DNA of 64,000 nt from Verrucosispora sp. NA02020 (GTDB taxonomy: Bacteria > Actinomycetota > Actinomycetes > Mycobacteriales > Micromonosporaceae): positions 5,332,001 through 5,396,000 of the forward strand of contig NZ_CP054923.1 in the NCBI RefSeq assembly GCF_013364215.1, in the 5' to 3' direction. A program made the position numbers and the translations under genes. Shown one piece after another: positions 52,548-61,545 of the stretch (positions are counted from its first letter, which is position 1; each line of letters begins with the position of its first letter). Below the pieces are notes generated by a model. It was not told the DNA's origin. It did not search any database and saw nothing but the letters and a program-made list of their open reading frames with translations.

Positions 52548-54797
52548 TCACCGCAGGTAGATGCGGGGTGCCGGCGGGGTGCTCATGCCGTCGCCGAGGA
52601 AGAAGCTCGGGTGCGGCGGCTGGTTGTAGGCGGTGTTCTGCCAGGCGACGGCGACCCGGTACTGCAGGTCGTGCATGAGGGTGGGCAGGCGGATGCCGGT
52701 CTGCGTGGGTGTGCTGTAGACGCGCAGGGCCCGGTTGTCGCTGGTCCGCCAGACGACCTCCTCCCGCCAGTCGCCGAGGATGTCGGCGGAGAGCGCGGGT
52801 GTGGACTTGGTGCCGTTGTTCGAGGCCACGTCGCTGCCGGTGAGCAGGCGGGTGTCGCCGTCGGGGCCGTACTTGTCGATGCGGGTGGCGTCGAGCAGTT
52901 CGCGTACCGGGTCGCCGTCCCACCAGATCAGGAAGTTGGTGGAGGACGGTTTGCGGCCGACGTTCTGGCCTCGGGTGTTGGTCAGGCCGCTGACGGCGGA
53001 CGACCAGGACTCGGCCCCGGGGCTGCCGGCCCAGATGTCGCCGGCGACGCCCCGGCCGTTGTCGCCGGCGGCCGGGGTGGACCAGATGCGTTGTCCGGTG
53101 CGGGCGTCGGCGAGGTAGGAGCTGGGCTGGCTGCCGCTCTCGTTGACCTTGAAGACCTCCAGGCCGGGGCGGGCCGGGTCGAGGTCGCCGACGTGCATGG
53201 CGTCGCCGTGGCCGGTGCCGGTGGAGTGCAGCAGGCGGCCGTTGTCGTCGATGGTGGCGGCGCCGTAGACGATCTCCTGTCGGCCGTCGCCGTCGACGTC
53301 GGCCACGGAGAGGTTGTGGTTGCCCTGGCCGGCGGCGGCGCCGTTGCCGGAGGCGTTGGAGTCGAAGGTCCAGCGTCTGGTCAGGCTGCCGTTGCGGAAG
53401 TCCCAGGCGGCGATCACCGCGCGGGTGTAGTAGCCCCGGGCCATGATCAGCGAGGGGCGTTGTCCGTCGAGGTAGGCGGTGGCGGCGAGGAACCGGTCCA
53501 CCCGGTTGCCGTAGTTGTCGCCCCAGGAGGAGACGGTGCCGCGCGGCGGGTCGTAGGCCACGGTGGAGAGGGCGGCGCCGGTGCGGCCGTCGAACATGGT
53601 CAGGTACTCGGAGCCGGCGAGCACGTACCCGCTGGAGTTGCGGTGGTCGGCGCCGGCGTTGCCGATGACCTGGCCGGTGCCGGAGCGGGTGCCGTCGGCG
53701 GTCTTCATGGCGACCTCGGCGTCGCCGTCGCCGTCGTAGTCGTACACCTGGAACTGGGTGTAGTGGGCGCCGGCCCGGATGTTGCGGCCCAGGTCGATGC
53801 GCCACAGGCGGGTGCCGGTCAGGGTGTACGCGTCGACGTAGACGTTGCCGGTGTAGCCGGACTGGGCGTTGTCCTTGGCGTTGGAGGGGTCCCACTTGAC
53901 GACGAACTCGTAGCGGCCGTCGCCGTCGAGGTCGCCGACGCTGGCGTCGTTGGCGGCGTAGGTGTAGGCCTCGCCGCTGGGAGTGGTGCCGCCCGGCGGG
54001 ATCTGCAACGGCACGTCCAGGTAGCCGGCGGGGAACTGGAGCGCGGGCGCCGAGGCGGCCTGTTCGACGCCGTCGACGACGGCCCGCACGGTGTACGTGC
54101 TGCCGGCGGCGGCGCCGTTGTCCAGGTAGTTGGTGGCGCCGGTGAGCGGGCTGGCGGTGACCCGGGTGCCGCCCCGGTAGAGGTGGAACGCCACCCCGGA
54201 GGTCTCGGTGCCCAGCAGGCGCCAGGAGACCAGGTTGCCGGTGCCGGCGCGGACGCTGACCAGTCCCCGGTCGAGGTTCTCCGCCTGCATCGCGCCGGCC
54301 GGCGGGGTGGTGGGCGGTGGTGTGGTCGGCGGCGGTGTGGTCGGGGTGGGTGTGACGGGCGGCAGCGTGGTGGTCGGTGGGGTCGTGCCGTTGCAGGTGG
54401 TGCCGTTGACGGCGAAGACGGTCGGTGCGGGGTTGGTGCCGGACCAGGAGCCGTTGAAGCCGAAGGCGGTGCTGGCGTTGGTGCCGAGCGTGGCGTTGTA
54501 GTCCACGTTGCGGGCGGTGACCTGGGTGCCGGACTGGCTGACGGTGGCGTTCCAGGCCTGACTGACCTGTTGGCCGGCGGGCCAGGTCCAGGTGACGGTC
54601 CAGCCGGTGAGCGGATCACCGAGGTTGGTCACGGTGACGTCGGCGCCGAAGCCGCCGGACCACTGGTTGGTGACCCGGTAGTCGACGCGGGAGCCGGCGG
54701 CGGCGGCCGACGCGGTGAGGGTGGTCAGCCCTCCGGCCGCGAGGATGGTGGCGGTGGCCGTGGCCAGCAGCGCGGCCCGGCGGGTGGTGCGAGGCAT
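52548..54797 (-). CDS. Secreted rhamnogalacturonan lyase (PL11) with N-terminal CBM2
   Basis: 749 residues, ATG 54797 with GGAGGGACGACC upstream. A signal peptide with basic N-region (PRTTRRAALLATATATILAAGG) is followed by a cellulose-binding CBM2 (about 37-135, VDYRVTNQWSGGFGADVTVTNLG, WTVTWTWPAGQ), a Thr/Pro linker with PPPTTPPP units, and a PL11 domain (from about 172) with DLDGDGRYE, DYDGDGDAEVAMKTADGT and DVDGDGRQEI calcium-binding propeller loops and HGDAMHVGDLDP. It cleaves rhamnogalacturonan I of pectin outside the cell. The CBM attaches it to plant walls. A LacI-type operator lies upstream. Confidence 0.93.
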   Translation of the reverse strand: MPRTTRRAALLATATATILAAGGLTTLTASAAAAGSRVDYRVTNQWSGGFGADVTVTNLGDPLTGWTVTWTWPAGQQVSQAWNATVSQSGTQVTARNVDYNATLGTNASTAFGFNGSWSGTNPAPTVFAVNGTTCNGTTPPTTTLPPVTPTPTTPPPTTPPPTTPPAGAMQAENLDRGLVSVRAGTGNLVSWRLLGTETSGVAFHLYRGGTRVTASPLTGATNYLDNGAAAGSTYTVRAVVDGVEQAASAPALQFPAGYLDVPLQIPPGGTTPSGEAYTYAANDASVGDLDGDGRYEFVVKWDPSNAKDNAQSGYTGNVYVDAYTLTGTRLWRIDLGRNIRAGAHYTQFQVYDYDGDGDAEVAMKTADGTRSGTGQVIGNAGADHRNSSGYVLAGSEYLTMFDGRTGAALSTVAYDPPRGTVSSWGDNYGNRVDRFLAATAYLDGQRPSLIMARGYYTRAVIAAWDFRNGSLTRRWTFDSNASGNGAAAGQGNHNLSVADVDGDGRQEIVYGAATIDDNGRLLHSTGTGHGDAMHVGDLDPARPGLEVFKVNESGSQPSSYLADARTGQRIWSTPAAGDNGRGVAGDIWAGSPGAESWSSAVSGLTNTRGQNVGRKPSSTNFLIWWDGDPVRELLDATRIDKYGPDGDTRLLTGSDVASNNGTKSTPALSADILGDWREEVVWRTSDNRALRVYSTPTQTGIRLPTLMHDLQYRVAVAWQNTAYNQPPHPSFFLGDGMSTPPAPRIYLR

Positions 54798-54940
54798 GGT
54801 CGTCCCTCCGGAGGAGGTCACGCGCGGTACCCGCCTGTCCGCCGGCGTGCCCTGTCCGACGGTGACGTCCCGCGCTGGAAGGCAGGAATCCCGGCGCATC
54901 GATGTCGGTCTACGCGGCCCCGCGCAGCTGTGATGCTATG

Positions 54941-54952
54941 GCAAGCGCTTTC
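54941..54952 (-). promoter_or_regulatory. LacI-family-type operator upstream of the pectin lyase
   Basis: GCAAGCGCTTTC, centred on the palindrome AAGCGCTT, about 145 bases before the lyase start. AAGCGCTT-centred sites are typical for LacI-family regulators of plant-polymer enzymes in actinobacteria. Confidence 0.5.
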
Positions 54953-55009
54953 TCGGCACAATCACGCCGCATGCTTGCCAGCGCGCCCACTTCTTGATCG
55001 ACTTCCGGC

Positions 55010-56440
55010 ATGCCAGCGCACATGACACCGGACGAGTTCCGCCAGGCCGGGTACGCGGTCGTCGACTGGATCGCCGACTACTGGGCCACCCTCGACAAGC
55101 GTCCGGTCACCTCGCCGGATCCACCCGGCACCGTCGCCGCCCGATTACCGGCCCGGCCGCCGACGCACGGTGAACCCGTCGAGGCGCTCCTCGCCGACCT
55201 GGACTCGCTGGTGACACCCGGGCTCACCCACTGGCAGCATCCCGGCTTCTTCGGCTACTTCCCGGCCAACACCAGCGGACCCAGCGTGCTGGGCGACATG
55301 GTCAGCGCCGGGCTCGGCGTGCAGGGGATGCTCTGGGCCACCGGCCCGGCCTGCACCGAGATGGAGACGGTGCTGCTCGACTGGCTGGCCGACCTGATGG
55401 ACCTGCCGCGCACGTTCCGTTCCAGCGGCCCCGGCGGTGGGGTCATCCAGGACTCCGCCTCCTCCGCCACGCTGGTCGCCACCCTGGTGGCGCTGCACCG
55501 GGCCGCGCGGGGACGCTGGCGACAGGTCGGCGTGGACCGACGGTACCGGGTCTACACCTCCACCGAGGGCCACTCCTCCGTGGAGAAGGCCGCCCGGATC
55601 GCCGGGCTCGGCGCCGAGGGCGTACGGCTGATCGAGGTGGACCCGGAGACCCGGGCCATGTCGGCGACGGCGCTGCGGGCCGCGATCGAGGCGGACATCG
55701 CCGCCGGGGTGGTCCCCGCCCTGGTGGTGGCGACCGTCGGCACCACCTCCACCACCGCCGTGGACCCGCTGCCGCAGATCGGGCCGGTCTGCGCCGAGCA
55801 CGGCGTCTTCCTGCACGTCGACGCCGCGTACGCGGGCTCGGCGGCGGTCTGCCCCGAGCTGCGGTCCGGCCACGACGGACTGGAGTACGCCGACTCCTAC
55901 TGCTTCGATCCGCACAAGTGGCTGCTGACCGGCTTCGACTGTGACGCGTTCTGGGTGGCCGACGCCGGTGAGCTGGTCGAGGCGCTGACCGTGCTGCCCG
56001 AGTACCTGCGCAACGCGGCCACCGAGTCGGGTGCGGTGATCGACTACCGGGACTGGCAGGTGCCGCTCGGTCGGCGCTTCCGCGCGCTCAAGCTCTGGTT
56101 CGTGCTGCGCTGGTACGGCGTCGAGGGGCTGCGCGCGCACATCCGCAGCGGGGTCACCCTGACCGCCCGCTTCGCCGACCGGGTACGCGCCGACGACCGC
56201 TTCGAACTGGTCACCGGGCACCCGTACGCGCTGGTCTGTTTCCGGCTGCGGGGCGACGACGAGCCGAACGAGCGGCTGCTGGCGGCGGTGAACGCCACCG
56301 GTCGCGTCCATCTGACGCACACCCGGGTCGCCGGCCGGTACACGCTGCGGCTGGCCGTCGGTGCGCCGCAGACCACCGAGTTCCACGTGTACCAGGCGTG
56401 GGAGCTGATCTCGCAGGCTACGCGTACCGCCGCCGACTGA
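55010..56440 (+). CDS. Group II PLP-dependent amino-acid decarboxylase
   Basis: 476 residues; ATG 55010 or 55022, neither with a strong ribosome site. The DDC/aromatic amino-acid decarboxylase pattern is complete: THWQHPGFFGYFPANTSGPSVLGDM, GPACTEMETVLLDWLADLMDLP, YTSTEGHSSVEKAARIAGLG, Asp271 in HVDAAYAGSA and PLP Lys303 in DPHKWLLTGFDCDAFWV. The YFPANTS-like loop is shared with tryptophan/tyrosine decarboxylases. It would form an aromatic amine such as tryptamine or phenethylamine, known signals in plant-associated bacteria. Substrate not proven. Confidence 0.93.
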   Translation: MPAHMTPDEFRQAGYAVVDWIADYWATLDKRPVTSPDPPGTVAARLPARPPTHGEPVEALLADLDSLVTPGLTHWQHPGFFGYFPANTSGPSVLGDMVSAGLGVQGMLWATGPACTEMETVLLDWLADLMDLPRTFRSSGPGGGVIQDSASSATLVATLVALHRAARGRWRQVGVDRRYRVYTSTEGHSSVEKAARIAGLGAEGVRLIEVDPETRAMSATALRAAIEADIAAGVVPALVVATVGTTSTTAVDPLPQIGPVCAEHGVFLHVDAAYAGSAAVCPELRSGHDGLEYADSYCFDPHKWLLTGFDCDAFWVADAGELVEALTVLPEYLRNAATESGAVIDYRDWQVPLGRRFRALKLWFVLRWYGVEGLRAHIRSGVTLTARFADRVRADDRFELVTGHPYALVCFRLRGDDEPNERLLAAVNATGRVHLTHTRVAGRYTLRLAVGAPQTTEFHVYQAWELISQATRTAAD

Positions 56441-56491
56441 GTCACCGGCGTCGGGCCGACCCGGCGCGGGCAGACCCTCGGCGATCCGGTG

Positions 56492-56545
56492 GTAAGGAAG
56501 GGCCCCGTACTAACGCCTCGTGCATAGGAAGGGTCCCTTCCTTAC
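56492..56545. repeat. Palindromic REP-like intergenic repeat
   Basis: GTAAGGAAGGG (56492-56502) and CCCTTCCTTAC (56535-56545), perfect 11-bp arms, with an extra GGAAGGG copy at 56527-56533 that allows alternative pairing. It resembles highly repeated GGAAGGGCCC-type palindromes I recall from Micromonospora intergenic DNA. It lies between two convergent genes. Confidence 0.6.
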
Positions 56546-56581
56546 GGTCGGGGCGTGCGGCCGGGGACGACGGGCGGGCCG

Positions 56582-57559
56582 TCAGCGGTCCGCGCCGGAG
56601 AGGGCACGGGTGCCGCCCTCAGCCTCGGCCGGCGTGGCGTCTGCCTCGGCGGGCGACGCGGCACCGTCGACCGGTGCGGTGGCCGTCGCGAGCGCCTCCT
56701 CGCGGCGGGTCCGCCGCAGCACCCGCACCGCCAGCATCAGCGCGGCCACCCAGCCGGCGGCCAGCAGCACGTAGACCACCACCGGCACGGCGCTGGGCAC
56801 CTCGGCGGCGCCCAGCAGGACGCGGGCGTTGGTCAGCACGATCACGCCGCCGACCGCCGCGCCGAGCATCTGGGCCGGGATGATCCGCACCAGGTAGGCC
56901 GCGATCGGCGCGGCGATCAGACCACCGGCGAGCAGGGCGAGCACGATCGGCAGCAGGAAGCCCTCGGTGCCGAGGCCGATCAGGAAGCCGAGGCTGGCCG
57001 AGGAGGCGACGACGAACTCGGAGGTGTCCACCGAGCCGATCACCTTGCGCGGCTCCATCCGCCCGGACGCCAGCAGGGCCGGCGTGGCGACCGGGCCCCA
57101 TCCGCCGCCGCCGGTCGCGTCGACGAAACCGGCGACCAGCCCGAGCGGGCCGAGGAAACGGCCGCGCAGCTGGCCTGCGGCCGGGTTGCGGCGCAGCGGC
57201 CGGGAGAACCGGACGAGCAGGTACGCGCCGAGGGTGAACAGGATGGCGGCCATCCAGGGGGCGGCCGACTCGGTGGAGAGCCAACTGAGGAAGGTGGCCC
57301 CGGCGAACGCGCCGATCGCGCCCGGCAGGGCGATGCGGCGCACCACCCGCCAGTCGACGTTGCCGAACCGCCAGTGCGCCGCCCCGGAGGCGAGCGTGGT
57401 GCCGATCTCGGCCAGGTGCACCGAGGCGGACGCCGCAGCCGGCGCGATGCCGACCACCAGCAGCAGGGTCGTGGACGTCAGTCCGTAGGCCATGCCGAGC
57501 GCACCGTCGACCAGCTGTGCGGCCAGCCCGACCAGTGCGATGACGAGCAACTTGCGCAC
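56582..57559 (-). CDS. TauE/SafE-family sulfite/organosulfur exporter
   Basis: 325 residues, GTG 57559 with GGGGG upstream. Eight or so membrane helices in two halves with the family segments QLVDGALGMAYGLTSTTLLLVVG and GLVAGFVDATGGGGWGPVATPALLASG, plus SVDTSEFVVASSASLGFLIG. The cytoplasmic C-terminal 40 residues are Ala/Glu-rich. It probably exports sulfite or a sulfonate. Next upstream on the same strand is an Rrf2 regulator, and a possible Rrf2 box overlaps its promoter. Confidence 0.9.
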   Translation of the reverse strand: MRKLLVIALVGLAAQLVDGALGMAYGLTSTTLLLVVGIAPAAASASVHLAEIGTTLASGAAHWRFGNVDWRVVRRIALPGAIGAFAGATFLSWLSTESAAPWMAAILFTLGAYLLVRFSRPLRRNPAAGQLRGRFLGPLGLVAGFVDATGGGGWGPVATPALLASGRMEPRKVIGSVDTSEFVVASSASLGFLIGLGTEGFLLPIVLALLAGGLIAAPIAAYLVRIIPAQMLGAAVGGVIVLTNARVLLGAAEVPSAVPVVVYVLLAAGWVAALMLAVRVLRRTRREEALATATAPVDGAASPAEADATPAEAEGGTRALSGADR

Positions 57560-57583
57560 GGACGCCCCCTACTTTTCGGCATC

Positions 57584-57605
57584 TCCTATCAACTTGGTCG
57601 AGAAT
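57584..57605 (-). promoter_or_regulatory. Possible Rrf2 (CymR-like) operator at the exporter promoter
   Basis: On the minus strand ATTCTCGACCAAGTTGATAG lies 25-46 bases before the exporter start. An ACCAAGTTGAT-type core resembles sites I associate with Rrf2 control of sulfur genes in actinobacteria; this is recall and not a computed match. Confidence 0.3.
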
Positions 57606-57774
57606 GCGGTACGCAGTGCCCTCCGGTCAACCCCCTGATCGGTCAGTGGGACGACACCCGGACACGGCGCCCCGGAACGCACGCGCGATCGTGGCAGTGC
57701 ACCTGCACGACACGCCGGGCCGGGACCACCCACGCTGCCACGATGAGGGGCGTCGGCTGCCCTGGTGGACGGGA

Positions 57775-58236
57775 TCAGGTCCAGGCGCGGGGGTCGGCGA
57801 CCAGTTTGGTCACCTGTTCGGGCAGGGTGCCCTGGGCCACGTCGGCCACGGTGACCAGTTCGAGGATCTGACGCTCGCTGGCGCGCAGGGCGATCCAGAC
57901 GTCCTGCAGGGCGCGGGCCGCGCCGTGGTAGCCGAGTTGTTCGGGGCGCTGGCCACGGATGTGGGCCAGTGGTCCGTCGATCACCCGGATCACCTCGGCC
58001 AGGGAGATCTCCTCCGCCGGACGGGCCAACCAGTAGCCACCCTCGGGTCCCCGCTGCGCCTGCACGATGCCGCCCCGACGCATCTGCAACAGGATGCTCT
58101 CCAGGAACTTCGGAGGGATCTCCTGGGCCCGGGCGATCTGGTCGGCGGTCACCGGGCGACCGCGCCCGGACCCGGTCACCGAGGCCAGCTCGGTGACCGC
58201 GCGGAGGGCGTAGTCCACCCGAGCGGAGAGTCGCAT
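57775..58236 (-). CDS. Rrf2-family transcriptional regulator without Fe-S cysteines
   Basis: 153 residues. The Rrf2 winged HTH is at 1-80: MRLSARVDYALRAVTELA, VTADQIARAQEIPPKFLESILLQMRRGGIVQAQRGPEGGYWLARPAEEISLAEVIRVIDGPLA. The three Cys that ligate an Fe-S cluster in IscR and NsrR are absent; there is no Cys at all. This fits CymR-type members that sense cysteine metabolism through a partner protein. The gene lies 215 bases before the TauE exporter. Confidence 0.9.
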   Translation of the reverse strand: MRLSARVDYALRAVTELASVTGSGRGRPVTADQIARAQEIPPKFLESILLQMRRGGIVQAQRGPEGGYWLARPAEEISLAEVIRVIDGPLAHIRGQRPEQLGYHGAARALQDVWIALRASERQILELVTVADVAQGTLPEQVTKLVADPRAWT

Positions 58237-58296
58237 GCCGGACAGGTTAGCGGGCCACCCGATCCACCTGGACGATCACCCCTGGGCCGATCGGTC

Positions 58297-59184
58297 TCAC
58301 TCGCCCACCCGACGCAGCAGTCCCTCCTGCACCACGCTGGCGATGTGCCGGCCGTCGACGGTGAACAACTGGCCGGTGGCCAGCCCGCGCGCACCGGAGG
58401 CGGACGGGCTGCCGCAGTCGTAGAGGAACCATTCGTCGGCGCGGAACGGGCGGTGGAACCACAGGGCGTGGTCCAGGCTCGCACCGACCACCCCGCCCGG
58501 CCCCCACACCTCGCCGTGCACGGAGAGCACCGAGTCGAGCAGGGTCAGGTCGGAGGCGTACGTGAGGGCGCAGGCGTGCAGCAGCGGGTCGTCGGGGAGT
58601 TTGCCGTCGATGCGCATCCACACCCGTTGGTGCGGATCGGCCGGCCGGTCGCCGGGGCGTACCCAACCGGGTTCGCCGACGTAGCGTACGTCGATGGGGC
58701 GCGGGATCTGCCCCCAGATGCCGAGCCGCTCGGGATAACGGGCCAGCCGGTCGGACATCGTCGGCACGGCGTCCGGGGCGGGCACGTCCGGCGGGACCGG
58801 AGTCTGGTGGTCGAGCCCCTCCTCGTGCCGCTGGAACGAGGCGGACATGAAGAAGATCGGCTTGCCGTGTTGCAGGGCGACCGAGCGGCGGACCGAGAAG
58901 GACCGGCCGTCGCGGATGTTCTCCACCTCGTACGCGATCGGCTCGGCCGGGTCCCCGGCGCGAACGAAGTAGCCGTGCAGCGAGTGGACCACCCGGTCCG
59001 GGGCGACGGTGCGCCCGGCCGCGACCAGTGCCTGGCCGGCGACCTGGCCGCCGTAGACCCGCTGCGGGCCGACCGGGGGGCTCATCCCCCGGAACGACAT
59101 GGTGCCGGTCGACTCCAGGTCGAGCACCTCAAGCAGCTGGTCGACGGCGGCCTGGCCGACGATGGTCCCCTCGCCGTCGGTCAC
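58297..59184 (-). CDS. tesB: Acyl-CoA thioesterase II
   Basis: 295 residues, double hot-dog fold. Signatures: RVYGGQVAGQALVAAGRTVAPDRVVHSLHGYFVRAGDPAEPIAYEVENIRDGRSFSVRRSVALQHGKPIFFMSASFQ and in the second half LTYASDLTLLDSVL and SLDHALWFHRPFRADEWFLYD, with the catalytic Asp-Thr-Gln set. It hydrolyses medium- and long-chain acyl-CoA. GTG start overlaps the pyk stop (GTGA), the same pair as pykA-tesB1 of M. tuberculosis. Confidence 0.95.
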   Translation of the reverse strand: MTDGEGTIVGQAAVDQLLEVLDLESTGTMSFRGMSPPVGPQRVYGGQVAGQALVAAGRTVAPDRVVHSLHGYFVRAGDPAEPIAYEVENIRDGRSFSVRRSVALQHGKPIFFMSASFQRHEEGLDHQTPVPPDVPAPDAVPTMSDRLARYPERLGIWGQIPRPIDVRYVGEPGWVRPGDRPADPHQRVWMRIDGKLPDDPLLHACALTYASDLTLLDSVLSVHGEVWGPGGVVGASLDHALWFHRPFRADEWFLYDCGSPSASGARGLATGQLFTVDGRHIASVVQEGLLRRVGE

Positions 59185-60629
59185 TGCAACGCCCTCGCGG
59201 TGGCGGCGTCGACGAGCGATCCGAGCTGGTGCACCCGCAGCGTGTTGGTCGAGCCGGGGCTGCCGGGCGGGCTGCCCGCCACGACCACCACCAGGTCGCC
59301 GGGGTTGCCCCGGTTGAGGCCGAGCAGCGCCTGGTCGACCTGCCGGAACATGTCGTCGGTGTGCTGCACGAACGGCATCAGGAAGGTCTCCACGCCCCAG
59401 CAGAGGGCGAGCTGCTGCCGCACCTCGGGGACCGGGGTGAAGGCCAGCAGCGGCAGGTCGCAGTGCAGCCGGCTCAACCGGCGCACGGTGTCACCGGTCT
59501 GCGAGAACGCGACCAGCGCCTTGGCCCCGATGGCCCGGGCGATGGAGGAGGCGGCGACGGTCAGCGCCCCGCCGTGGGTACGCGGGTCGTGCTGGAGTCG
59601 CGGCACGGCGATGGACCCGGCCTCGGTGGTGGTGACGATCTTGGCCATGGTGCTGACCGTGAGCACCGGGTACTTGCCGACGCTGGTCTCGCCGGAGAGC
59701 ATCACCGCATCGGCGCCGTCGAGCACGGCGTTGGCCACGTCGGAGGCCTCGGCGCGGGTCGGGCGCGAGTTCTCGATCATCGAGTCGAGCATCTGGGTGG
59801 CGACGATGACCGGCTTGGCGTTCTCGCGGCAGAGCTGCACCGCGCGCTTCTGCACCAGCGGGACCTCGTCGAGCGGCAGCTCCACGCCGAGGTCGCCCCG
59901 GGCGACCATGACCCCGTCGAAGGCCAGCACGATCGCTTCCAGGTGGTCGACGGCCTCCGGCTTCTCGACCTTCGCGAGTACGGGCCGGTGCACGCCGACC
60001 TCACTCATGATCGCGTGGCAGAGCTTGATGTCGTCGGCGGAGCGGACGAACGAGAGCGCCACCAGGTCGACACCGAGACCGAGCGCGAACCGCAGGTCGG
60101 CCGCGTCCTTCTCGGAGAGGGCCGGCACGCTGACCGCGACGTTGGGCAGCGAGACGCCCTTGTTGTTGCTGACCGGCCCACCCTCGGTGACCAGCACCCG
60201 GATGTCGTTGCCGGTCACGTCGGTGACCTCGACGGCCACCCGGCCGTCGTCGATCAGCAGCCGGTCACCGGGCTTGACCTCCTGCGGAAGGCGGCGGTAG
60301 GTGCAGGAGACGCGTTCCTTGCTGCCCAGGATCTCGTCGCCGGTGATCACGACGGAGTCGCCGGTACGCCACTCGTGCGGCCCGTCGGCGAACCGGCCCA
60401 GCCGGATCTTCGGTCCCTGCAGGTCGGCCAGGATCGCCACCGGCTGACCGGTCGCCTCGGCCGCCTCCCGGACGAGTCGATAGACGGACTCGTGATCGGC
60501 GTGGCTGCCGTGGCTGAAGTTGAGCCTCGCCACATTCATGCCGGCCTCGACGAGCCCACGGATGCGCTCGGGCGACGAGGTGGCGGGGCCAAGAGTGCAG
60601 ACGATCTTCGCGCGGCGTGTCACGCCCAT
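59181..60629 (-). CDS. pyk: Pyruvate kinase
   Basis: 482 residues from ATG 60629 with GGAGGAGA upstream. Motifs: RRAKIVCTLGPATSSPERI, MNVARLNFSHG, DLQGPKIRLG, the active-site MVARGDLGVELPLDEVPLVQK and the signature KPVIVATQMLDSMIENSRPTRAEASDVANAV, then the C-terminal regulatory domain. It converts phosphoenolpyruvate and ADP to pyruvate and ATP. Length and a Glu/Lys pattern fit the bacterial type with allosteric activation by sugar phosphates or AMP. No regulatory element was placed in the 255 bases upstream. Confidence 0.97.
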   Translation of the reverse strand: MGVTRRAKIVCTLGPATSSPERIRGLVEAGMNVARLNFSHGSHADHESVYRLVREAAEATGQPVAILADLQGPKIRLGRFADGPHEWRTGDSVVITGDEILGSKERVSCTYRRLPQEVKPGDRLLIDDGRVAVEVTDVTGNDIRVLVTEGGPVSNNKGVSLPNVAVSVPALSEKDAADLRFALGLGVDLVALSFVRSADDIKLCHAIMSEVGVHRPVLAKVEKPEAVDHLEAIVLAFDGVMVARGDLGVELPLDEVPLVQKRAVQLCRENAKPVIVATQMLDSMIENSRPTRAEASDVANAVLDGADAVMLSGETSVGKYPVLTVSTMAKIVTTTEAGSIAVPRLQHDPRTHGGALTVAASSIARAIGAKALVAFSQTGDTVRRLSRLHCDLPLLAFTPVPEVRQQLALCWGVETFLMPFVQHTDDMFRQVDQALLGLNRGNPGDLVVVVAGSPPGSPGSTNTLRVHQLGSLVDAATARALQ

Positions 60630-60884
60630 CAGGCTAGTCTCTCCTCCAGGTCGGACCACGGGCCGACCCCTTGCGCATTGCGGAACGATTGTCCAACGCT
60701 GCGCGCCGTAACGCGCGCAGCCGGCGGGCGAAAGCCGCACCGGACGTCAACGGCGGGCAACAGCGACCGCGCGCCGGAATGGTACGCCCCTGACACCAAT
60801 GGGCGGCGAGGCGCTCCACTCCGGTGACCGAGAGTGCTCGCGACATCACGGTGCGAAGATCGACCAGCGGATCCCGTCCCCGCC

Positions 60885-61253
60885 TCAGCTCTCCGTCTTG
60901 GCCAGCGGAAACTCCAACGAGCCCGCCGGGCAGAGGAAGGTCATCACGTCCACCCGGTAGAGCTCGGCCTGCACGGCCGGGTCGGCCTCCATCACACTGC
61001 GTACGTCGTCCACGGAGCCGGTGCGCGCCAGCCCGAAGCCGAGCGGCGGATCCGGCTCCCGGGCGTCGTTGCCGTCCACCGCGCCGGCCACCAGGATGAT
61101 CCCCCGGCGCTGCAACGCCGCCATGTGCTCGGCGTGCTCGGCCTGGAGGCGCTGGATGGTCTCCGCCGGCAACGCCCGCCCGGCGGCACCGGGATACAGC
61201 ACGATGCACTCGAACGTGTCGAGCGCGAAGTCGACCCGCGGCTCTCCTGCCAT
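60885..61253 (-). CDS. YciI-like family protein
   Basis: 122 residues from ATG 61253 (the GTG at 61256 is too close to the ribosome site AAAGGAA). A single YciI-type ferredoxin-like domain: FECIVLYPGAAGRALPAETIQRLQAEHAEHMAALQRRGIILVAGAV with the conserved His pair region, then GFGLARTGSVDDVRSVMEADPAVQAELYRVDVMTFLCPAG. Function of such proteins is mostly unknown; some act as small dehalogenase- or lactonase-like enzymes. Confidence 0.8.
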   Translation of the reverse strand: MAGEPRVDFALDTFECIVLYPGAAGRALPAETIQRLQAEHAEHMAALQRRGIILVAGAVDGNDAREPDPPLGFGLARTGSVDDVRSVMEADPAVQAELYRVDVMTFLCPAGSLEFPLAKTES

Positions 61254-61545
61254 CACGTTCCTTTCCGCAGCTCACCCGCGCCCTGCGGCGGCACGCACGG
61301 CGGTGTCCTGAGCGTCTCACGCCACCGGTGACCGGCACCGGCCGCTCAACGGATTCGCCCCCGGTCGACTCGGATCCGACCCCGGTCGACCTCAGAGCCG
61401 GCCCGGCCCGCCCGGTTGGTCGTCAGCCTCCGGTGGGGCCACGATCGGGTACCCGCCCGCGCCGGTGTAACCGCCGCACCAGGGGAAAGGTGTACTCCAG
61501 GGTGACCGACGCGGTCACCGACGAACGACACGATGGGAACGGCGA

